Assembly: GCA_003641695.1 (NCBI GenBank)
Contig: QNBL01000054.1
Coordinates: 1 to 11,020 of the forward strand
DNA: 11,020 nt
DNA from: Spirochaetota bacterium
GTDB lineage: Bacteria > Spirochaetota > Spirochaetia > B11-G9
Reading direction: 5' to 3'
Shown: piece after piece, positions 6,485 through 11,020 of the stretch
Position numbering within the stretch: the first letter of the stretch is position 1
Layout: each line of letters opens with the position of its first letter
Made by a program: the position numbers and the translations under genes
Notes under the pieces: model-generated
Databases searched by the model: none
What the model saw: only the letters and a program-made list of their open reading frames with translations
Told to the model about the DNA's origin: nothing

Positions 6485-7564
6485 ATGGGTTTGGATTTGA
6501 AAAAGAACTGCAGATATTCATTACTGGTTCCCACCAGTATGGGAGTACGATTGACTCCCTTAAACGGGCAGCCGGTTCATACCAGCGATACCTTCAGAAT
6601 GCATGCTACCAGTGCAGAAACAAACGTTGCAAGTGTGGTTTCCTATCTCGGATTACCGGTAAAGGTACTTACCGCCTTTGTAAAAGGAAGTCCGATAGCA
6701 CAGGTAATCAAAGATGATCTTGCAGGACGGCATATGGATTACGAAGGTCCTGAAATTAGCCCAGACGGCCCATGGGGGGTACGGCACCAGATAAATATTG
6801 CAGACAGCGGGTTCGGATTGAGGGGTCCCCGGGTATACAACGATAGAGCCGGGGAGGTGGGAAGAAATCTCAAAACTGAAGACTTTGATCTGGAAAGAAT
6901 TTTCGGGAAAGAAGGAGTACAGATTGTTCATCTTTCAGGATTAATCTGCTCCCTTTCTGAAGAAACCGGGAAGTTTACCCTGGAGATAGCCCGGAGAGCA
7001 AAAAAGTACGGTACCCTCATCTCCTTTGACCTGAACTATAGAGCTTCCTTCTGGGAAGGAAGGGAAGAGGAATTAAGAAAGATATTTACCGGGATAGCTT
7101 CTCTAAGCGATATTCTTGTTGGAAACGAAGAGGATTTTCAGCTTTCCCTGGGACTTCAGGGACCTGAAGCAGGAGGAAAAGGGCTGGAATCAAAGATAAC
7201 CGGATTCAAGGAGATGATAAAAAGAGCCAAAACATCGTTCCCCGGCGCTTCGGTTTTTGCAACGACCTTGAGGGAAGTTCAGAATGCAAATACCCATTAC
7301 TGGGGGGCGGTTCTTTCTGAAGGAGATGCCTTTTATGTTGAAGAACCTCGGGGGATCGGTGTTCTGGACCGTATAGGAGGCGGAGACGGTTTTGTTGGCG
7401 GAATGCTCTACGGAATACTAAAAGACTGGAAACCTGAAAAGTGGTTACAATTCGGCTGGGCCACCGGAGCACTTGCGGCAACATCACTTACCGATTATGG
7501 AAAACCGGCAGACGAGGATCAGGTCTGGAGCATATACAGCGGTAATGCCAGGGTAAAAAGATAG
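6485..7564 (+). CDS. PfkB-family carbohydrate kinase, KDG-kinase-like; KDG or gluconate kinase
   Basis: A 359-residue ribokinase-fold kinase. The PfkB C-terminal signature is DRIGGGDGFVGGMLYG (295-310), with catalytic base D301 and the glycine anion hole. FDLNYRASFW (181-190) and LVGNEEDF (211-218) match the pattern common in 2-keto-3-deoxygluconate kinases. The start is the ATG at 6485 with GGAG 7 nt upstream and 11 nt after uxaC. In the standard uronate pathway this gene would be kdgK, giving KDPG for an aldolase. Neither mannonate dehydratase nor KDPG aldolase is in the window, while an epimerase and gnd are, so phosphorylation of D-gluconate to 6-phosphogluconate is an alternative. PfkB sequence alone does not separate these acids. 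The family is secure; the substrate is open, with KDG kinase the safer label. Confidence 0.85.
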   Translation: MGLDLKKNCRYSLLVPTSMGVRLTPLNGQPVHTSDTFRMHATSAETNVASVVSYLGLPVKVLTAFVKGSPIAQVIKDDLAGRHMDYEGPEISPDGPWGVRHQINIADSGFGLRGPRVYNDRAGEVGRNLKTEDFDLERIFGKEGVQIVHLSGLICSLSEETGKFTLEIARRAKKYGTLISFDLNYRASFWEGREEELRKIFTGIASLSDILVGNEEDFQLSLGLQGPEAGGKGLESKITGFKEMIKRAKTSFPGASVFATTLREVQNANTHYWGAVLSEGDAFYVEEPRGIGVLDRIGGGDGFVGGMLYGILKDWKPEKWLQFGWATGALAATSLTDYGKPADEDQVWSIYSGNARVKR

Positions 7565-7608
7565 AAAAATCATACCCGCGAAATCAAAGATCATTTCTTG
7601 CCTGCAGA

Positions 7609-7614
7609 TATAAT
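7609..7614 (+). promoter_or_regulatory. Possible internal promoter -10 element before the NagB-like gene
   Basis: A perfect TATAAT occurs in the 100-nt gap after the first kinase, the only sizeable gap in the plus operon. No convincing -35 is found 16-18 nt upstream and there is no extended -10 TG. It could start a secondary transcript for the last three genes, or be chance. No strong terminator hairpin is seen in the gap. Confidence 0.25.
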
Positions 7615-7664
7615 GTATGGTACCCTTTCATAGTTACTAAAGAGGATCTAAGCGGGGTTATGGT

Positions 7665-8594
7665 ATGAGGAAGAAAAGTAAGGTAGCTCACGGATGGTGG
7701 GACTACACAACTCTCGATGATGAAATTTTAAACGATGCTGCAAAGCTTACCGAAGTGGATCTTGCAGGCTTATCACGGCCTGGATTCAAGGTGTCTATCT
7801 ACAATACAAGAGAGGAATTGTTTGCAGCGGAAGCCATGGAGTACATAACTTCCTGGATGAGAGCTACAGACAGTGAACCTGCCGGAATCTGCGGTCCCAT
7901 TGGCCCTACCGAACAGCTTCCCATTGTTGCACAGATGGTAAACGATCTTGAGATCAGTCTTAAAAATGCTCACTTCTGGGGAATGGATGAATGGTATGTT
8001 GACGGTAAAGCCATGAGTCCGGATCATCCCTTGAGTTTCGCAAAAGCTGATATGGATCTCTGTTTTTCAAGGATAGATAAAAAACTGCAAATGCCGAAGG
8101 AAAATATTCATTTCCTTAAGGAAGATACGATCGGGGAATACACCGCTTCCTTTGACACGTTCAAATGCCTCGTTATGCAGGGAGGGCAGGGCGAGGTCAA
8201 ACATTGGGCTTTCAATGATCCGCCAAAGCGGGAGGGCCCTTACAAGGATACTCCCCCCTCTCCTGAAGAGTTTAGAAAACTGGGTGCCAGGGTTGTTGAT
8301 CTTCATCCCATGACAATAATACAGAATGCCAGAACCTCCGGCGGCGGTGTCGTTACTAATATCCCGGCGCAGGCTCTTACCGTTGGACCGGTGGAAACAT
8401 GGAAAACGGAGAAGGTTTCAATCTGGCATCCCGGATGGCATGATAATCCTTTTGGAATAAGACTGACTGCCCTGATGATCTCGAAAAAAATCCCCGATTC
8501 TTCTGTGCCGATGTCTCTCCTCGCAGATCACCCCAATGTACATTTTCACTACCTGCGAAGCGGGATAGGAAGCTGTGAAGCGGAGATGCATTAG
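7665..8594 (+). CDS. NagB-fold sugar-phosphate isomerase (glucosamine-6-phosphate isomerase-like), substrate unknown
   Basis: A 309-residue protein of the glucosamine-6-phosphate isomerase / 6-phosphogluconolactonase superfamily with an N-terminal extension of about 40 residues. The hallmark segment FWGMDEWYVDG (104-114) keeps the NagB aspartate (D108, E. coli D72) that moves the proton in the enediol step. GGQGEVKHWAFNDP (173-186) corresponds to the GxGxDGHIAFNEP loop: H180 matches the ring-opening histidine, but the partner aspartate (E. coli D141) is V178, and the glutamate (E148) is D185. QALTVGPVETW (236-246) matches the conserved C-terminal helix. The phosphate loop is altered to GPIGPTEQLP (77-86). 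It therefore looks like a related isomerase or hydrolase, not a standard deaminase. The start ATG at 7665 has only a weak GGGG at 7 nt. A second PfkB kinase follows after 3 nt and probably supplies or uses the same phosphate. Confidence 0.8.
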   Translation: MRKKSKVAHGWWDYTTLDDEILNDAAKLTEVDLAGLSRPGFKVSIYNTREELFAAEAMEYITSWMRATDSEPAGICGPIGPTEQLPIVAQMVNDLEISLKNAHFWGMDEWYVDGKAMSPDHPLSFAKADMDLCFSRIDKKLQMPKENIHFLKEDTIGEYTASFDTFKCLVMQGGQGEVKHWAFNDPPKREGPYKDTPPSPEEFRKLGARVVDLHPMTIIQNARTSGGGVVTNIPAQALTVGPVETWKTEKVSIWHPGWHDNPFGIRLTALMISKKIPDSSVPMSLLADHPNVHFHYLRSGIGSCEAEMH

Positions 8595-8597
8595 GTA

Positions 8598-9788
8598 ATG
8601 AGAATCAATGGACTTGGCTGTTCCCTTGTTGATAACCTGTACTATCCTGTTGATTTTAATTCCTCTTCATACAGGAAATACTCGGCTGAAACCAATTCGG
8701 GAGCTGGAATAATAACCGGGGGACTGGTTTTCGCAGAGAGCCTGGAAAAGTTTTTTGGAAAAGATTACCGTGAAATTATTTTCGAAATAACCGGCGGAAA
8801 AATAAAGCCGGTCAGGAATGTAGGAGGGCCTTCCATTGTAGCTCTCATTCATATGTCTCAGGTTTTGTCTGATAGAGATGTCCGAATACGCTATTATGGT
8901 GCCAGAGGAAAGGATGTAAACGGCAGCTATCTGGCAAAGAAACTTCCTCTTTTCGGGATTGATATAGGGAACTACGCTGTAACCAGCGGGCACACTCCCT
9001 TTACAGACGTGCTTTCCGATCCTTCCTTTAATGATGAAATTGGAGAGCGTAGCTTTATAAACTTCATGGGTGCTGCTGGAGAGATGGACGGAGCTGATCT
9101 TCCTGATTCATTTTTCGATGCAGATATTCTTCTCTTCGGGGGTACTGCCCTTACCCCGGGACTCCACAAGGATTTAGGGTACCTTTTAAAAAGGGGGAAA
9201 ACAACGGGAGCCTGTAACTTTGTAAATACTGTATACGACTTCAAAAGTCAGATGGAGAATCCAGGAAGGCCATGGCCTTTGGTGGATTCTGAAGAATACG
9301 GGTACATAGACCTCCTGATTGCGGACAACGAAGAAGCCCTGAGAATATCAGGGACTGAAAACAAAACTGATGCTCTTGATTACTTTATTGATAAAGGGGT
9401 GAAGGCGCTAATCATTACCCACGGGGCAGAGGATGTTGTTTGTTTTTCCAGGGGTCAACCGTTCCTGGAGGAAGGAATTTTTCAAATTCCTGTATCGGAA
9501 GCGGCCCGAGATCAAATTCGTAATGCTTCTAATAATACCCCCAGAGACACTACCGGCTGTGGTGATAACTTTGCCGGTGGAGTCTATGCCTCTTTAGCCA
9601 GACAGAAAATGAGCGGCAGGGGCAGGCTTTCATTGAAGCAGGCAGCCGCCTGGGGAATTGTATCCGGAGGTTTTGCCGGATTGTATCAGGGTGGTGTTTT
9701 TTTTGAGAGGGAAAGGGGTGAAAAGCTTGAAAAGCTAACTCCCTTCCTTAAGGACTATGAAAAACAGACGGGGATAAAGTATGAATAG
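8598..9788 (+). CDS. PfkB-family carbohydrate kinase (second, divergent), substrate unknown
   Basis: A 396-residue ribokinase-family protein, longer than the usual 300-340. The signature RDTTGCGDNFAGGVYASL (316-333) contains catalytic base D323 and the anion-hole glycines, with Cys in place of the usual Ala of GAGD. RNVGGPSIVAL (73-83) is the N-terminal substrate-side segment, followed by YGARGKDVNGSYL (100-112) and ADNEEALRISG (242-252). It is clearly a different lineage from the kinase at 6485-7564: its length, N-terminus and anion-hole loop all differ. It starts with ATG only 3 nt after the NagB-like gene and overlaps the next gene by 8 nt, so these three genes form a tightly coupled unit. 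It probably phosphorylates a sugar or sugar acid related to the NagB-like enzyme's substrate (inference). Confidence 0.85.
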   Translation: MRINGLGCSLVDNLYYPVDFNSSSYRKYSAETNSGAGIITGGLVFAESLEKFFGKDYREIIFEITGGKIKPVRNVGGPSIVALIHMSQVLSDRDVRIRYYGARGKDVNGSYLAKKLPLFGIDIGNYAVTSGHTPFTDVLSDPSFNDEIGERSFINFMGAAGEMDGADLPDSFFDADILLFGGTALTPGLHKDLGYLLKRGKTTGACNFVNTVYDFKSQMENPGRPWPLVDSEEYGYIDLLIADNEEALRISGTENKTDALDYFIDKGVKALIITHGAEDVVCFSRGQPFLEEGIFQIPVSEAARDQIRNASNNTPRDTTGCGDNFAGGVYASLARQKMSGRGRLSLKQAAAWGIVSGGFAGLYQGGVFFERERGEKLEKLTPFLKDYEKQTGIKYE

Positions 9789-10959
9789 CCGTGAGCGTAT
9801 GAAAATTGCAATGGACTGCAGGAAAGCAGACCGCATACCGGTAATGTGTCAGCTTGCTTTAGGGCATTACTTTTTAAATACCGATATAGATTCTGAAAAA
9901 ATCTGGTTTACCAGCGAAGGATTTGCCGATGCTCTTCTCCAGCTTCAGAAGCGTTACCGGTTTGACGGAATTCTGGTAAATCTGTGGGGAATGCCTGAAA
10001 ACATTCTTGAAGGTGTTGTTTCAGTTGAGGAACACCGGGATGAAAAAATTCTTCACTGGAATAACGGAGAGATTACCGTGATCCCTTCCGATGACAATGC
10101 ACAGCATTTTCTTAAAAACGGGGGCCCTCTGGACAGAGCTGATCTTGAAACAATAGACCTGGATCATCTCGATTCCATAAACAAATACAAAGGCTATTTC
10201 TGGAATATCTATCATATGCCGAACATCCCTGAATTGACAGGAACCTTTCTTCCCGGAGAGATTCCCGATTACTTCTTTAGAACGCTGGATCTCGTGAAGG
10301 CAGAGGTGTGGGGCGATGTTTCGGTTCACGGTGAGATCTATTCTCCCTTTACCCATTTTATTGAACTCATGGGATACGAAGATGCTCTTATGGGGTTATT
10401 AATCAACCCCGGCAGGGCTCATGCAGTTTTAGACTATCTTGCAGGAGTAGTGGTTGCCCATGCAGTGGCAACTGCTGACTATGGTGTCGATGCAGTCCTT
10501 ATTTCCTCCGCCTTTGCGGGAGGCCCCTTTCTTTCCCGGGACATGTATAAGGAGTTCGTGCTGCCCTACGAAAAAAAGGTGGCAGCCGCTGTAAAGAAAA
10601 AGAATACTGTAGTATACACCCATACCTGCGGACAGATCGGAGACCGGCTGGATTTGATGATGGAAACAGGAACCATGGGAATCGATACACTGGATCCTCC
10701 TCCCCTGGGGAATACGGATCTTGCAGCTGCTTTGAAGGAACTGAACGGCAGGGTATTTGTTAAGGGGAATATGAACCCCGTGGAACTCCTTAATTTTAAA
10801 ACCAGGGAGGAAGTTGTTGCTCATGCCTCAAACAGGATTTCCATAGGCGGTCCCGGGGGAGGGTATATTCTCAGTACTGCATGCTCTGTTCCTCCCCGAA
10901 CCGAACCCTGGAAACTGGAGATGCTCACCCCGCTTTCAGAACAGCTCGGGAATTACTAG
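9781..10959 (+). CDS. UroD/MtaA-like corrinoid-type methyltransferase
   Basis: A 392-residue protein with the uroporphyrinogen decarboxylase fold, beginning with the typical ERMKIAMDCRKADRIPVM (5-22). It carries the zinc motif of the cobamide-dependent methyltransferases MtaA, MtbA and CmuA: THTCG (280-284), with H281 and C283, and a distal cysteine C368 in STACSVPP. A true porphyrin decarboxylase would show the N-terminal RQAGR-type segment and no such zinc site, so haem synthesis is unlikely. The stretch SPFTHFIELMGYEDALMGLL (188-207) is also typical of the MtaA side. Such proteins move a methyl group between a corrinoid protein and a thiol or other acceptor. No corrinoid protein is in the window. 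The start codon lies within the last codons of the preceding kinase (8-nt overlap), so translation is coupled. A role in demethylating a methylated sugar acid is possible but unproven. Confidence 0.85.
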   Translation: MNSRERMKIAMDCRKADRIPVMCQLALGHYFLNTDIDSEKIWFTSEGFADALLQLQKRYRFDGILVNLWGMPENILEGVVSVEEHRDEKILHWNNGEITVIPSDDNAQHFLKNGGPLDRADLETIDLDHLDSINKYKGYFWNIYHMPNIPELTGTFLPGEIPDYFFRTLDLVKAEVWGDVSVHGEIYSPFTHFIELMGYEDALMGLLINPGRAHAVLDYLAGVVVAHAVATADYGVDAVLISSAFAGGPFLSRDMYKEFVLPYEKKVAAAVKKKNTVVYTHTCGQIGDRLDLMMETGTMGIDTLDPPPLGNTDLAAALKELNGRVFVKGNMNPVELLNFKTREEVVAHASNRISIGGPGGGYILSTACSVPPRTEPWKLEMLTPLSEQLGNY

Positions 10960-11020
10960 TATACATCCTTAATACGGTTGAACCATCCGGATAGGGGGTC
11001 GTTGAGTTTCTTCATCTCAG
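10956..11020 (-). CDS. Possible 3' end of a convergent gene (partial)
   Basis: Reverse-strand translation from the window edge is open for 20 codons and ends EMKKLNDPLSGWFNRIKDVY followed by TAG (10958-10956). The codons look like real coding sequence and the stop overlaps the stop of the methyltransferase gene by 3 bases, a common arrangement for convergent genes. It is too short to assign to a family, and chance is not excluded. Confidence 0.4.
   Translation of the reverse strand, partial: EMKKLNDPLSGWFNRIKDVY

Noticed and set aside
7581..7598. Short inverted repeat GAAAT...ATTTC as a terminator after the first kinase
   Set aside because: Only 5 AT-rich base pairs and no T-run follows, too weak for an intrinsic terminator.
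10429..10824. Minus-strand open frame of 131 codons rich in Cys and His
   Set aside because: Antisense to the methyltransferase zinc-site region; no coherent motif.
9781..10959. Haem-pathway uroporphyrinogen decarboxylase (hemE)
   Set aside because: It has the HxC...C zinc motif of corrinoid methyltransferases, lacks the N-terminal arginine motif of HemE, and has no haem gene nearby.

Overview
The window is one locus for hexuronate / sugar-acid catabolism, built as two divergent operons around a DeoR-type regulator. It is bacterial: tight spacing, 8-14 nt gene overlaps, GGAG-type ribosome binding sites and sigma70-like promoters. A nickel-pincer (LarA-superfamily) epimerase and a corrinoid-type UroD/MtaA-like methyltransferase beside uronate genes suggest an anaerobic, plant-polysaccharide-using bacterium. 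The style reminds me of free-living Spirochaetota or Clostridia-like anaerobes, but the phylum is a guess. There are no RNA genes, mobile elements, CRISPR arrays or phage genes, and no gene-free stretch over 300 bases.

Left arm (minus strand, read from about 3300 down to 1): a HAD-superfamily phosphatase, then a LarA-superfamily epimerase, then gnd (NADP-type decarboxylating 6-phosphogluconate dehydrogenase), whose 3' end lies off the window. The control region (about 3301-3459) holds two well-formed divergent promoters and an inverted repeat that could be the operator. Right arm (plus strand, 3460 to 10959): the DeoR-family repressor, an SDR of the fructuronate reductase (D-mannonate oxidoreductase) family, glucuronate isomerase UxaC, a PfkB-family kinase resembling KDG kinase, a divergent NagB-fold sugar-phosphate isomerase, a second and unrelated PfkB-family kinase, and a UroD/MtaA-like protein with an intact HxC...C zinc motif. 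About 60 bases at the right edge look like the 3' end of a convergent gene.

How the genes may work together: UxaC and the SDR convert D-glucuronate via D-fructuronate to D-mannonate. The classical next enzyme, mannonate dehydratase (UxuA), is absent here, and so is KDPG aldolase. The locus carries instead a LarA-superfamily enzyme, a superfamily known to include D-gluconate 2-epimerases, together with gnd. This suggests an alternative route: mannonate epimerised to gluconate, phosphorylated by one of the PfkB kinases, then oxidatively decarboxylated by Gnd to ribulose-5-phosphate. This is inference from gene content. The conventional route remains possible if uxuA and eda lie elsewhere in the genome. 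The last three genes (NagB-like, second kinase, MtaA-like) have no place in the classical pathway and may process a modified uronate, for example a methylated one.
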